A stretch of DNA of 64,000 nt from Gracilibacillus kekensis (GCF_900143085.1 NZ_FRCZ01000007.1:173750-237749), one strand, 5' to 3'. Numbered from the stretch's first letter, positions 43,021 to 52,772 are shown. Numbers and translations: made by a program. The notes: generated by a model not told the origin, from the sequence alone.

Positions 43021-43926
43021 TTAACTGTGGTCGATTGTTATTTTCATCCTTCTTGTTCTTCTGGTGCTGGCGATGAATAGTAATAGGCCAAAAATGACAA
43101 TCATGCCCCCAAGCCATTGGGACCAAGTAATCCATTCATCAAGAATAAAAAAGGCTAATATCGAAGCACCGATCGGCTCAAACAGGATACCCATGGAAAT
43201 GACAGAGGTACTTACCCATTTCAAGGACCAATTTAAAAGGTTAAGGCCTAAAATTGTAGGTACGATGGCTAAAGCTATAAAAATTATCCATTGATTTGGT
43301 TGGTAACCCACTAGTGAATAATCCATTAATAAATTATAAAAGATGATCACGATTGCCCCTATACCATAAGCAATAAAGGTATAACTCATCACAGAAATTT
43401 TTGTCCGCACACCTTGGCCAAGTAAAAAATAAATGGTTATGAAGATTGCGCCTAAAAATGCAAGAAAATCCCCATAAAGCGCTTCGTTTGCAATTTGGAA
43501 GTCTCCCCACGCGATAATGATACTTCCAAATATCGCAATTAACATACTAATAATCGTCCCAGCTGAAAATTTTTCATGAAAGAAAAAATAGGTTCCAAGA
43601 AAAGCAAAAATAGGCTGAAGTGTGACGATCACGACGGAACTAGCTACAGAGGTATACTGAAAGGATTCAAACCAAACAATAAAGTGTATGGCTAGACTAA
43701 TTCCAGCTATGATAGTAAGAACCCATTCTCTACCCGCAAGCCTTTTTAATTCGTCTCTTTTCTTAAACCATACATATGGAAGTAACAATAGGCTTGCAAA
43801 AAGCAAACGGTAATTAGCTGTTACTGCGGATGGTACGTCTCCAGCCAGCTTAACTAAAACGGCTGCTGTAGAAACGGATAGGACTCCGATGAGGATTGCT
43901 ATATATGGGATATATTGTTTACTCAC
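43021..43926 (-). CDS. EamA/DMT family transporter
   Basis: 301 residues with ten membrane helices arranged as two five-helix EamA repeats. The first repeat has STAAVLVKLAGDVPSAVTANYRLLFASLLLLP and ends VTLQPIFAFLGTYFFFHEKF (about 113-132); the second ends FEPIGASILAFFILDE (about 258). These transporters move amino acids or other metabolites outwards. The start is GTG 43926, with AGGTG 8 bases upstream; the TTG at 43959 used by the longest frame has no site. Confidence 0.85.
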   Translation of the reverse strand: MSKQYIPYIAILIGVLSVSTAAVLVKLAGDVPSAVTANYRLLFASLLLLPYVWFKKRDELKRLAGREWVLTIIAGISLAIHFIVWFESFQYTSVASSVVIVTLQPIFAFLGTYFFFHEKFSAGTIISMLIAIFGSIIIAWGDFQIANEALYGDFLAFLGAIFITIYFLLGQGVRTKISVMSYTFIAYGIGAIVIIFYNLLMDYSLVGYQPNQWIIFIALAIVPTILGLNLLNWSLKWVSTSVISMGILFEPIGASILAFFILDEWITWSQWLGGMIVIFGLLLFIASTRRTRRMKITIDHS

Positions 43927-44075
43927 GTCATTATCACCTACATTAAGAATTTTCTTCAATCGTTTTCCTTAGTATAACAATTATTTGATTAAATCATAAT
44001 AATAACTATAGAAACAAATTAAATTGTTTGAAACGATATGAAATATTATATAGAATAATGTGGAAGAGTGTGTTA

Positions 44076-44140
44076 TGATGTAATAATCCATTGAGTGGTC
44101 ATTTACAAGCCTCTTCCGACTATGGAGGAAGGCTTTTTTC
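44076..44140 (+). ncRNA. Candidate short terminated RNA between the EamA gene and cshA
   Basis: TATGAT at 44073-44078 is a good -10 but the -35 is poor (TAGAAT, 17-bp spacer). From about 44085 a ~55-base transcript would end at a hairpin (AAGCCTCTTCC 44107-44117 with GGAGGAAGGCTT 44124-44135, one bulge) and T6. There is no ORF in it. It lies 190 bases before cshA, so it is either a leader attenuator of cshA or a free small RNA. Confidence 0.4.
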
Positions 44141-44330
44141 ATTGTTATTCGTATGTATCTTAGTTTACAGATCAAGATTTCTACGATAACGCCATATTTA
44201 ACAGATAGCTTATCCTATCTTTTACACATAATTTTTTTATGTAAATAATGAAACTTGGATACACTGATAATAACGACGAAAAAATGATAATAGATGAGAT
44301 TTATATAGCAAAAAGGAGTAGAAGTTAATA

Positions 44331-45788
44331 GTGACAAATTTTAATCAGTTAAGTATTTCAGCGACAATCATGAAGGCATTAGAAAAAATGGGGTTTGAAG
44401 AAGCAACTCCGATTCAAGCACAAACTATTCCATTGGGTATGGAAGGGAAAGACGTTATTGGTCAAGCCCAAACAGGTACAGGTAAGACTGCAGCATTTGG
44501 TATTCCTATGATCGAGAAAATTAACCCAAAAGAGCGTAAAATACAAGGGTTAATTGTTGCACCGACAAGAGAACTAGCAATTCAAGTATCTGAAGAAATG
44601 CATAAGTTGGCAAAATTCAAAGGGTTACGTACACTTCCGGTATATGGTGGACAACATATGGAGCGTCAAATTAGAGCTTTAAAGGATGGGCCACATATTG
44701 TTGTGGCAACACCTGGTCGTTTGTTGGACCATTTACGCCGTCGAACAATACGTGTCGATAATGTACACACAGCGGTATTGGATGAAGCAGACGAAATGTT
44801 AAATATGGGCTTTATTGATGATATCCGTGATATCTTAAAAGCTATTCCAGAGGATCGCCAAACATTGCTTTTCTCTGCAACCATGCCAAAAGAAATTCGA
44901 GATATTGCAGCAACACTTATGAAAAACCCGGAAGAAGTAAAAGTGAAATCAAAGGAAATGACGGTATCCAATATCGATCAATTCTTTGTAGAAGTACATG
45001 AAAAACAAAAATTCGATACATTGACGAATTTAATGGACATTCATGTACCTGAATTGGCTATTATTTTTGGTCGTACGAAAAAAAGAGTGGATGAATTAAC
45101 CGATGGATTACAAGCACGTGGTTTCCGTGCCGAAGGTATTCACGGGGATTTAACACAAGGAAAACGTAGTTCGGTTTTGAAACAATTCAAAAATGGACGT
45201 ATTGAAATTCTAGTCGCAACAGATGTTGCAGCACGTGGATTAGATATTTCGGGAGTAACCCATGTATATAATTTTGATATCCCACAAGATCCAGAAAGCT
45301 ATGTACACCGTATTGGACGTACAGGGCGTGCTGGGAAAACTGGTGAAGCTATTTCCTTTATTACACCTAGGGAAGTACCTCACTTACATTTAATTGAAAA
45401 AGTAACGAAAAGTAAGATGAAACGAATGACTGCGCCAAGCTATGATGAAGCTAAGCGTGGACAACAACAACTGACCGTACAGAAACTAATTAAGACAATT
45501 GAGAAAAAAGAATTGCAGGATTATCGTGAGACAGCTAGCGAAATTTTAGATGAATATGATTCCGCAACTGTTGTGGCAGCAGCATTAAAAATGTTGACGA
45601 AAGAAAGAAGACTCACACCTGTGACACTTTCTTCTGTTCAACCGGTTAGTGTGAAAAAAGGCGGAAAAGGCAATAATGGTAAATTCAGAAATGATAAACG
45701 TGGTGGTGGATATGGCCGCAAAGGAAAACCACAAGGCGGTAGAAACCGCAAATTCCAAAACAAACGTAACAACAAAGGCAATAGATAA
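44331..45788 (+). CDS. cshA: DEAD-box RNA helicase CshA
   Basis: 485 residues. Q motif ([10 protein letters not shown]), motif [11 protein letters not shown] (about 48), Ia [12 protein letters not shown] box VLDEADEML (about 148), SAT (LLFSATMP, about 180), and motif [12 protein letters not shown] (about 323). A C-terminal basic, Gly/Lys/Arg-rich tail (about 435-485, KGGKGNNGK..., [15 protein letters not shown]) binds RNA. CshA unwinds mRNA and rRNA structures and joins the RNA degradosome. It starts at GTG 44331 after AAAAGGAGT, with long spacing (~12). Confidence 0.95.
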   Translation: MTNFNQLSISATIMKALEKMGFEEATPIQAQTIPLGMEGKDVIGQAQTGTGKTAAFGIPMIEKINPKERKIQGLIVAPTRELAIQVSEEMHKLAKFKGLRTLPVYGGQHMERQIRALKDGPHIVVATPGRLLDHLRRRTIRVDNVHTAVLDEADEMLNMGFIDDIRDILKAIPEDRQTLLFSATMPKEIRDIAATLMKNPEEVKVKSKEMTVSNIDQFFVEVHEKQKFDTLTNLMDIHVPELAIIFGRTKKRVDELTDGLQARGFRAEGIHGDLTQGKRSSVLKQFKNGRIEILVATDVAARGLDISGVTHVYNFDIPQDPESYVHRIGRTGRAGKTGEAISFITPREVPHLHLIEKVTKSKMKRMTAPSYDEAKRGQQQLTVQKLIKTIEKKELQDYRETASEILDEYDSATVVAAALKMLTKERRLTPVTLSSVQPVSVKKGGKGNNGKFRNDKRGGGYGRKGKPQGGRNRKFQNKRNNKGNR

Positions 45789-45826
45789 AAAACAAAGCGT
45801 CTGAGATAGAAATATTTTATAATTAA

Positions 45827-45860
45827 AAATCCAAACGATAACGATATCGTTTGGATTTTT
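45827..45860 (+). terminator. cshA terminator
   Basis: 14-bp stem AAATCCAAACGATA / TATCGTTTGGATTT with ACGA loop and T run. The core is identical to the stem of the terminator at 4177. Confidence 0.88.
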
Positions 45861-45892
45861 ATGCTTAGTAGATAAAAACCACAACATAATTT

Positions 45893-46343
45893 AAGTGGTA
45901 ATTTTGAGATTTTATATGTGCTTTACAACCGCTTCGGCTTGTCCGTTTCCCTTTACGCGGGTTTTTACCCTAAGCTAACTTTTTAAGCAAAGTTCGCTTG
46001 AAAAGTGGATCTTAGGATAAAATATCCCGCAGGAGTGAAAACGGACGCCTGCGCTTTGACATACTCGACAACTTAAGTAAGAGTATTCATATTGGCTTTA
46101 AACACTATTATTGTAGCAATTGTTATTAATAATTAACCAAAATATTAGCGTTGGTAAACGTTGTAGAATCTCATTGAGCGTAGGCGGCCACTCCAACTCC
46201 TATGGGACTCGTTTTTCCTGAAGATCCACTTTTTCAAGCGGTTTTTGCTTGGAAAAGTTAGCTGAAGGAAAAACCCCATGGAAAGGGGAGTGGCCAAGCC
46301 GGAGCGGATACTACACACTTACATCATGTCAAAATTACCACGA
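45893..46343. mobile_element. Palindromic MITE-like element, copy B (~450 bp)
   Basis: Left end AAGTGGTAATTTTGAGAT and right end ATGTCAAAATTACCAC are inverted copies. The left arm carries CCGCTTCGGCTTGTCCGTTTCCC, CTAAGCTAACTTTTTAAGC.., GAAAAGTGGATCTTAGG; the right arm carries the inverse GAAGATCCACTTTTTC.., GGAAAAGTTAGCTGAAGG, GGCCAAGCCGGAGCGG. It lacks the ~60-base CCACGG-bounded insertion of copies A and C. There is no clear target duplication and no ORF. It fills the cshA-46431 gap. Confidence 0.7.
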
Positions 46344-46430
46344 GGCTATGTCGCAGTTTCCGTAGATTGCGCAACACCGCTCACTTCATCACTCGTGTTT
46401 TCTGTCCAAGGCCCTTATACGAAATAATCA

Positions 46431-46874
46431 CTAAATTAAAAATATCGCGACGATTGCTAGGATTGGGATGCCCAGGATGGTCATATATCCAATTAAAGAT
46501 AGTGACCTTACATAACTTTGTTCCTGAGGATTTAATTTATCTGCTTCTGCCATTACTTCTGCTTTAGATTTTTGGATTTGCATCAAACTATAGATAATTA
46601 CAGAAAGTATTATTAGTAATGGAAATATTAATGAGATAATCGAGGTATCCGTTTCTCCCATAAACGTGAAACCTAGTATAATTAAAAAAATTGGGATAGC
46701 TTCAATTAAAGCAATTTGAATAAAAAAACGAATTTGGTCTTTTTGTAAACCTTTATAATGAAATTCATTCCGTTTGATTCGATAGTTTAAACCTCTCATC
46801 AATCGTTTAAATGCAAATAAAATTCCTAAACCAGCAACTACTGCGGATAGTGTAAATAACCATACTGCAATCAT
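46431..46874 (-). CDS. Small four-helix membrane protein of unknown function
   Basis: 147 residues with four helices (about 2-22, 49-71, 79-98, 125-146) and a basic cytoplasmic loop after the first (FKRLMRGLNYRIKRNEFHYKG). A charged segment KSKAEVMAEADKLNPQEQSYVR precedes the last helix. No family assigned with confidence. The ATG follows GGAGGAAAG, 18 bases after the rhomboid gene on the same strand, so the two are cotranscribed. Confidence 0.72.
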   Translation of the reverse strand: MIAVWLFTLSAVVAGLGILFAFKRLMRGLNYRIKRNEFHYKGLQKDQIRFFIQIALIEAIPIFLIILGFTFMGETDTSIISLIFPLLIILSVIIYSLMQIQKSKAEVMAEADKLNPQEQSYVRSLSLIGYMTILGIPILAIVAIFLI

Positions 46875-46892
46875 TTTCTTTCCTCCATTTCA

Positions 46893-47657
46893 TTAAAAAA
46901 AGTTAGATAGTAAGCCAAGTAAAACCAGGATAATAAATGCTCCTAATATGATCGGTCTTAAATAAGGCTTATAACGATACCTTTTTTTATTCCAACGATT
47001 GGGGTCAAATCCGATATTGTTATCATATGTTTTTTTTCGCCGTTTATTTTTCCATGGTGAAAAAGGTTCGACATTTTTTAACAGTACAGGTCCAAGTGCG
47101 AAGCCAGCAATAAAACCAAACAAATGACCAGCGATATTAATATTTCCTCTGAAAAACGTCATAACCAAACTTATCACAGAAATAATAAGGATTAATTTAG
47201 CGTTTTGTGGATCAATTAAGCGTTTCTCAAAAAATACCATAAATAAATATAACCCGAACAAGCCAAATATAGCACCAGATGCACCAACATGTGTATACAT
47301 AGGATCAGGTTCGACAATATAGGTTAAAATATTTGCTGTAATTCCTGCAAAAAAATAAACAACTAAAAATCTTATTTTGCCTAGCATTTGTTCCAAAGCG
47401 GGGGCAAATAATACTAAGGCAAAGGAATTAAATACAATATGCCCTATCCCTGCATGTAAGAAAATAGGTGTAACCAGACGCCAGTATTCTCCTCGGCTAA
47501 TACCTAAATTCCATCCAATTCCTAACGAATAAATCACTTCGTATAAATCAGGTATTAAAGCCGTCAGGAGCCAGATACCAATTTGTACGGCAACTATAAT
47601 TGATACAAGCGGATAAAATTGCAGGAAATCTTTAAAGCTTTCAGTTCGTATAAACAT
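46893..47657 (-). CDS. Rhomboid-family intramembrane serine protease (YdcA-like)
   Basis: 254 residues with six core helices plus one at the C terminus. The nucleophile Ser is in VGASGAIFGLFGLYLF (about 128), the catalytic His in NIAGHLFGFIAGF (about 177), and the first-loop WRLVTPIFLHAGIGHIVFNSFAL block (about 62) is diagnostic. A basic cytoplasmic stretch (about 200-230, KNKRRKKTYD) precedes the last helix. It cleaves membrane-spanning substrates; none is known here. Position beside acpS matches B. subtilis ydcA. AAAGGGAG before the ATG. Confidence 0.9.
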   Translation of the reverse strand: MFIRTESFKDFLQFYPLVSIIVAVQIGIWLLTALIPDLYEVIYSLGIGWNLGISRGEYWRLVTPIFLHAGIGHIVFNSFALVLFAPALEQMLGKIRFLVVYFFAGITANILTYIVEPDPMYTHVGASGAIFGLFGLYLFMVFFEKRLIDPQNAKLILIISVISLVMTFFRGNINIAGHLFGFIAGFALGPVLLKNVEPFSPWKNKRRKKTYDNNIGFDPNRWNKKRYRYKPYLRPIILGAFIILVLLGLLSNFF

Positions 47658-47784
47658 AAGATTCTCCCTTTAAATGTTAATTGGTTATAGTTTAGCATAA
47701 GACAAATATAGAAGGACAGTAAAAGTATCCGTTTCAATTATGGTGAAAGTTAAGATATACTTTTTATTAATGGGAGTTGATTAC

Positions 47785-48153
47785 ATGATAAAGGGAATAG
47801 GTATTGATATAGTGGAATTAGATCGAATAAAAGAAATACTGGAACGACATCCCAAAATGCTGGATCGTTTGTTGACGGAAACAGAAAAAGAAAGTTTACA
47901 TAAATTAACTGCACCTCAAAGAAAAATAGAGTATGTAGCAGGAAGGTTTGCTGCAAAAGAGGCTTTTTCAAAAGCGTGGGGCACTGGAATTGGGAAATTA
48001 CGTTTTGTCGATATAGAAATTACCAACAATTATGCAGGTGCTCCTGTCTTGAAAACAAAAGTTTTAAAAAATGAAAAATGCTTTATATCAATCTCTCATA
48101 GTCAGCAGTATGCAGTTGCTCAAGTAATAATTGAAAGCGAATCTGCATATTAA
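47785..48153 (+). CDS. acpS: Holo-[acyl-carrier-protein] synthase
   Basis: 122 residues from ATG 47785, which has GGGAG 8 bases upstream; the longer frame from 47740 has no site. MIKGIGIDIVELDRI is the classic start, with Mg-binding Asp8, and FAAKEAFSKAWGTGIG (about 53) holds the second acidic ligand. It transfers 4'-phosphopantetheine from CoA to ACP. It is divergent from rhomboid and starts the acpS-nnrD-ydcC run. Confidence 0.95.
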   Translation: MIKGIGIDIVELDRIKEILERHPKMLDRLLTETEKESLHKLTAPQRKIEYVAGRFAAKEAFSKAWGTGIGKLRFVDIEITNNYAGAPVLKTKVLKNEKCFISISHSQQYAVAQVIIESESAY

Positions 48154-48198
48154 GAGAGGTTGTCTCATACTATTTTAGTGCGGGTAGGAGGGAACAAG

Positions 48199-49713
48199 AT
48201 GTACATCGTAACCGCGGAAGAAATGTACGAAATAGATCGTTATGCGATAGAAAAAGGGGGTATAGCTGGGAAGTTATTAATGGAAAATGCCGGATCACAA
48301 GTAGCGCACCAAATAAAAAAAGCTTATGATATAAACCAAAGGATAGCGATTGTTGTTGGTAGTGGTAATAATGGGGGAGATGGCTTTGTTATCGCCAGGT
48401 ATTTAGTGGATTATGGCTTTGATGTAACTCTTTTTCAATTGGTGGCTGATGAGAAAATTAAAGGTGATGCTGCCTATCATAAAGAGTTGTGGCTGAATCA
48501 ATCAGACAAGCTCGAGCTTGTGACAGAGTCCAATCAATTGAAGGATAGATTAATAGCCTATCACCTCGTGGTAGATGCTATTCTGGGAATTGGTGTATCA
48601 GGCGAAATCCGCGAACCAATTCGGGGTATGATCGAGGTAATAAATCAATTAGATCTGACAAGAATTTCAGTAGATATTCCAAGTGGTTTACCTGCAAATG
48701 ATGGAGAAGATGTGGATATTGCAGTTAAGGCAGATCAAACGTATATTATTGAGGCGCCAAAAGTATCTACCTTTTGTGAACCTACCAGTAACTATTACGG
48801 AAACTGGGATATAGTGAAAATCGGGATCCCCACTTCAGCCTATTTGGATGTTGCCTCGAGAAGATGGAGGACGACATCAGATGTGCAAGCCTCTTTTCCG
48901 AACAGAGGAACGTATGCTCATAAAGGTTCTAATGGAAGAGGAGTGATCATTGGTGCCCAACCAACAATGCCTGGATCGGTATTGTTATCTAGTAGAGCTG
49001 CACTTCGTTCTGGAGCGGGTTTAATCACAGTTGCCACATTAAAAGAAAATATATCGATCATCGCTAATGGCTGTGTCGAAGCCACTTATCACGTATTACC
49101 GAATTTAATCGATCGACTATCTGATAAGGATTTAAAAGCTTTTGATCAATTTGATGCTATCGCGGTAGGAATGGGAATGGGGAGAGCTAAGTCTGAGCTG
49201 CTTTCCTCACTTATCGAGAACTTAGACAAGCCGGTAGTAATTGATGCAGATGGCTTATATCACCTGAAAACCTTTTTAGATCAAAAAGCAGAGAAACGAG
49301 CAAACCTCATCATCACACCACATTATGGTGAAATGGCGATGTTGTCGAATTTGCCTGTTTCTGAAATCAAAAAAGCACCCTTTGAAGTTTCTAAACAATT
49401 TGCGATCAAACATAACTTATATATTGTCTTAAAAGGTAAAAATACCATTATAACCACTCCGAACGGGACGCAAATGGTAAGTAATCAAGGTAATCCGGGG
49501 CTTGCAAAAGGTGGAACAGGTGATGTGTTGTCTGGGATTTTGCTAACGATGATCATGCAACATCCATCTATTCTGGAAGCATTAGCGAATGGATCTTATA
49601 TTCATGGCATGGCGGCTGACTTATTAATTGATCTAAAACAACATACCGAAATCGATTTATTAGCTACCGATGTGATTGAAGGGCTATCGCAAGTATTTCG
49701 TACATTGTCTTAA
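48199..49713 (+). CDS. nnrD: Bifunctional NAD(P)H-hydrate epimerase / dehydratase
   Basis: 504 residues from ATG 48199, with AGGAGG 7 bases upstream; the frame from 48160 is not supported. The N-terminal YjeF epimerase domain (about 1-215) has GSGNNGGDGFVIARYL (about 54) and VDAILGIGVSGE; the C-terminal ribokinase-like dehydratase (about 225-500) has GRGVIIGAQPTMPGSVLLSSRAALRSGAGLITV, DADGLYHL and NPGLAKGGTGDVLSGILL. It repairs damaged NADH and NADPH hydrates. Between acpS and ydcC as in other Bacilli. Confidence 0.94.
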   Translation: MYIVTAEEMYEIDRYAIEKGGIAGKLLMENAGSQVAHQIKKAYDINQRIAIVVGSGNNGGDGFVIARYLVDYGFDVTLFQLVADEKIKGDAAYHKELWLNQSDKLELVTESNQLKDRLIAYHLVVDAILGIGVSGEIREPIRGMIEVINQLDLTRISVDIPSGLPANDGEDVDIAVKADQTYIIEAPKVSTFCEPTSNYYGNWDIVKIGIPTSAYLDVASRRWRTTSDVQASFPNRGTYAHKGSNGRGVIIGAQPTMPGSVLLSSRAALRSGAGLITVATLKENISIIANGCVEATYHVLPNLIDRLSDKDLKAFDQFDAIAVGMGMGRAKSELLSSLIENLDKPVVIDADGLYHLKTFLDQKAEKRANLIITPHYGEMAMLSNLPVSEIKKAPFEVSKQFAIKHNLYIVLKGKNTIITTPNGTQMVSNQGNPGLAKGGTGDVLSGILLTMIMQHPSILEALANGSYIHGMAADLLIDLKQHTEIDLLATDVIEGLSQVFRTLS

Positions 49714-49767
49714 CGTGTGATCGTGTTCCCTTTGTCCAGTCATATGAGACAAAGGAGAGATGTCGCG

Positions 49768-50787
49768 ATGAAAAAATATACAGTTATTTTACTAAGTGTT
49801 TTTTTGATTTTTGTTTTGTCAGCTTGTGGTGAAAAGTCGAAAGAAGATGTAGTAGAAAAATTAGAAAGTAATGCTGAAAATATGAGTGCCTATCAATCTC
49901 AGGCAATGATGACTTTAAAGACAGGAAATGAAGATCAAATCTATCGAATTGAAGTTGCACATAAGAAAAAAGATTATTACCGAGTATTACTAAAAAATGA
50001 TCAGGATGAAGAAAGCAGTCAAATCATCTTACGGAATGACGAAGGTGTTTTTGTGTTAACACCAGCATTAAATAAAAGTTTTAAATTTCAAAGCGAATGG
50101 CCAAACAATAATAGTCAGCCTTATTTATTTCAATCTTTAATTCAAGATCTTGCGGATGACAGTGATGCTACATTTACTACCACTGATAATTATTTCGTGT
50201 TTGAAACGAAGACAAGTTATGAAAGTAATAGCAATCTACCGTATCAAACGATTTATTTTGATAAGAAAACGTATGCTCCTGCATTAGTACAAGTGATGGA
50301 TCATGATAAGAATGTTATGGTAGAGGTAGAATATACAGCATTTGAGATTGATCCAGAGCTTCCTGAAAATACATTTGACATGGAAACCAATATGACAAGT
50401 AGTATTTTCGGTGTACCGGTAATGGCGCAAGAAGATTTGCCAAAACAGTTAACGGTTTTGTATCCGTCCGAATTGTTTGGTGCCGAATTAGTGGAAGAGG
50501 ATCAAATGGAGACGGACACTGGAAAACGAGTGATGTTGTCCTATGAGGGAAATAAGAATTTTACGATTGTTCAAGAAACAATGGATGTATACCCGACAAG
50601 CACTGCATCGCCTGAAATGGTCAACGGTGAACCTGTAGATTTAGGATTTACAATGGGTGCCCAAACGAATAGTTCATTAGAGTGGCATTATCAAGGTGTC
50701 GATTATTATTTAGCTAGCGAGCAATTAACGAAGGAAGAAATGAAAGAAGTAGCACAATCTCTCTCAACAGAACAAGCAATGAAATAA
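49768..50787 (+). CDS. ydcC: Sporulation-linked lipoprotein YdcC (LolA/RseB-like fold)
   Basis: 339 residues from ATG 49768, preceded by AAAGGAG; the frame from 49717 is not supported. MKKYTVILLSVFLIFVLSAC is a lipoprotein signal (Cys20). The body is the outer-membrane-lipoprotein-sorting-like beta sheet fold: YQSQAMMTLKTG (about 47), KKKDYYRVLLKN, FDKKTYAPALVQVMDHDKN and a C-terminal GNKNFTIVQET repeat half. B. subtilis ydcC is made in the mother cell; its function is unclear. It is placed between nnrD and alr as in B. subtilis, followed by a terminator. Confidence 0.86.
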   Translation: MKKYTVILLSVFLIFVLSACGEKSKEDVVEKLESNAENMSAYQSQAMMTLKTGNEDQIYRIEVAHKKKDYYRVLLKNDQDEESSQIILRNDEGVFVLTPALNKSFKFQSEWPNNNSQPYLFQSLIQDLADDSDATFTTTDNYFVFETKTSYESNSNLPYQTIYFDKKTYAPALVQVMDHDKNVMVEVEYTAFEIDPELPENTFDMETNMTSSIFGVPVMAQEDLPKQLTVLYPSELFGAELVEEDQMETDTGKRVMLSYEGNKNFTIVQETMDVYPTSTASPEMVNGEPVDLGFTMGAQTNSSLEWHYQGVDYYLASEQLTKEEMKEVAQSLSTEQAMK

Positions 50788-50791
50788 CAGA

Positions 50792-50826
50792 AAAAGCAGA
50801 CTTGATTCAGAAGTCTGCTTTTTTGC
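50792..50826 (+). terminator. ydcC terminator
   Basis: 11-bp stem AAAGCAGACTT / AAGTCTGCTTT with a 7-nt loop and T6. Confidence 0.9.
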
Positions 50827-50874
50827 GTTGTAGAACATTGACTGAATGGTGTAAGGAGCTAATTAGTAAAACTA

Positions 50875-51330
50875 TAGTGGTAATTTTGAAAGTTTTTAAG
50901 TGCTTAATACCCGCTCCGGCTGCCCACTTCCCTTTTACCACGGGCACAAGTGCAACATCTACTCAAGCAAGCTTTCGTAGTGTTTTCTATGCAGTGGTTT
51001 TTTCCCTTCAGCTAACTTTTCCAAGCAAAGATCGCTTGAAAAATTGGATATTCAGGTAAAAAGTTACCACAGGAGTGAAAGTAGGCGGCCTCCGCTAATA
51101 TATTGGTTTTACATTTACTTCGACAGGTTGCATTTTGAGCTTTTACTCCAAATAATGAATTTATCAAATGACAGAAATACCAATAAGCCTCCTTATGATA
51201 AGCGTTGTAGAATACCAAATTAGCGCAGGCGTCCACTTCGACTCCTGAGGGATTAGCATACTCTTCGGAAAGCGAAGTGGACAAGCCGAAGCGGTTGTTA
51301 CGCTCATATTTACTGTCATAATGACCACTA
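50875..51330. mobile_element. Palindromic MITE-like element, copy C (456 bp)
   Basis: Starts TAGTGGTAATTTTGAAAG and ends GTCATAATGACCACTA, an inverted match. The left arm holds CCGCTCCGGCTGCCCACTTCCC, the ~60-base CCACGG-type insertion (ACGGGCACAAGTGCAACAT...) and CTTCAGCTAACTTTTCC. The right arm keeps GCGCAGGCGTCCACTTCGACTCC and GGAAAGCGAAGTGGACAAGCC but has lost its inner GATCCACTTTT..AAAGTTAGC hairpin. There is no ORF. It fills the ydcC-alr gap. Confidence 0.72.
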
Positions 51331-51431
51331 CATTATTTATTGCAATTTGCTTTTTTTGTACTATGGGTTATTTTTGTAGTATGGTTTATAATGAATGGAT
51401 GGAGTAGATGGATTTGAAGAGGTGAGGGAGT

Positions 51432-52568
51432 ATGAACATGGATGATAAATTTTACCGTGATTCTTGGGTAGAAGTGAATTTAGATCATATTATATATAAT
51501 ATAGGACAAATAAAAAATAAATTGAAAAATCATACAGAAGTATACGCAGTAGTGAAGGCAAATGGGTATGGGCATGGAGATGTGGAGGTTGCACAAGCAG
51601 CCTTAGAAGGAGGAGCTGCAAGGCTTGCAGTGGCCGTCTTGGATGAAGCGTTACGCCTGAGAAAGGCAGGTATTACAGCACCTATACTTGTAATGGGGTG
51701 GATACGACCAGAGGATGTTGTAGTAGCGGTTGAATATGATATTACGGTCACTTGTTATCAAAAGAAATGGTTAGAAGATGTGCAGAAATTGTCGTTGTCA
51801 AACCCCGTAAAGGTACATCTTAAGTGGGATACAGGGATGGGGCGCATCGGAGTTCGAACCGAAAAGGAATTATTAGAAATAATGCCTCTATTTTCACATG
51901 CGAATGTGTATCTAGAAGCAATTTTTACCCATTTTGCTACAGCAGATGAAGAAGACCAAGGACAGCTTACAGAACAGTTTAATCAATTTGAGCGATTGTG
52001 GACTACTTTCAAAAAGGCATGGAAGCGTCATGAAATTTTATTGCATACCGGAAACAGTGCAGCAAGCATGCGTTTTCCTGAGAAAATGTTTGATTTCGTT
52101 CGGTTTGGAATTAGTATGTATGGACTTTATCCGTCGCCGGTGGTAAAAAAGGAGAAACCGATCGATCTAAAGCCAGCATTATCCTTGCACAGTCGACTCA
52201 TTCATGTGAAAAAGGTGGAGGCAGGTACCCCTATTAGTTACGGTGCAACGTATAAGTCGAAAGAAGAAGAATGGATAGGTACAGTTCCTTTAGGTTATGC
52301 TGATGGAATTCGTAGAGCCTTGCAAGGAACAGAAGTATTAGTGAATGGTGATCGTTGTGAAATAGTCGGACGGATTTGTATGGATCAATTAATGGTACGT
52401 CTCAATAAACCGGCGAAAACAGGCGATAAAGTAACTTTAATCGGTTCCCAACAGAACGAGGTTGTGGAGATGGATGAATGGGCAGATAAGTTAGATACTA
52501 TCAATTATGAGATTGCTTGTATGATTAGTTATCGAGTACCTCGAATTTACCGTGGTGTAACTTCCTAA
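51432..52568 (+). CDS. alr: Alanine racemase
   Basis: 378 residues. The fold-type III PLP barrel (about 10-245) has the Schiff-base Lys in EVYAVVKANGYGHGDVEVA (Lys about 43), and the C-terminal beta domain has the second catalytic Tyr in GTPISYGATYKS (about 266). It interconverts L- and D-alanine for peptidoglycan. AGGTGAGGGAG precedes the ATG; a second ATG two codons later is possible. A tandem 18-base repeat overlaps its likely promoter (see findings). Same position as B. subtilis dal, upstream of the ndoAI-ndoA toxin pair. Confidence 0.95.
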   Translation: MNMDDKFYRDSWVEVNLDHIIYNIGQIKNKLKNHTEVYAVVKANGYGHGDVEVAQAALEGGAARLAVAVLDEALRLRKAGITAPILVMGWIRPEDVVVAVEYDITVTCYQKKWLEDVQKLSLSNPVKVHLKWDTGMGRIGVRTEKELLEIMPLFSHANVYLEAIFTHFATADEEDQGQLTEQFNQFERLWTTFKKAWKRHEILLHTGNSAASMRFPEKMFDFVRFGISMYGLYPSPVVKKEKPIDLKPALSLHSRLIHVKKVEAGTPISYGATYKSKEEEWIGTVPLGYADGIRRALQGTEVLVNGDRCEIVGRICMDQLMVRLNKPAKTGDKVTLIGSQQNEVVEMDEWADKLDTINYEIACMISYRVPRIYRGVTS

Positions 52569-52743
52569 TAAAAAGTAGGAATATAAAACTGCTAAGGATT
52601 TTAAGTTTGACAATATCATTCTAAAAATCAAAAATACATTAAATTGAGTGTTAATTCTTCGTTACCAGAAACATAAAACTGTAAACAACTGGTAATAATG
52701 AGGAAATAATGTAGAAAAATATGATAAATTATCAAAAACCCCT

Positions 52744-52772
52744 TTGCAATGCCTGTTTGAGAATGGTATGAT
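52744..52772 (+). promoter_or_regulatory. Promoter of ndoAI-ndoA
   Basis: -35 TTGCAA (52744-52749), 17-bp spacer, -10 TATGAT (52767-52772); the gene starts 46 bases on. EndoA systems are commonly autoregulated by the antitoxin, but no operator is obvious. Confidence 0.6.
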
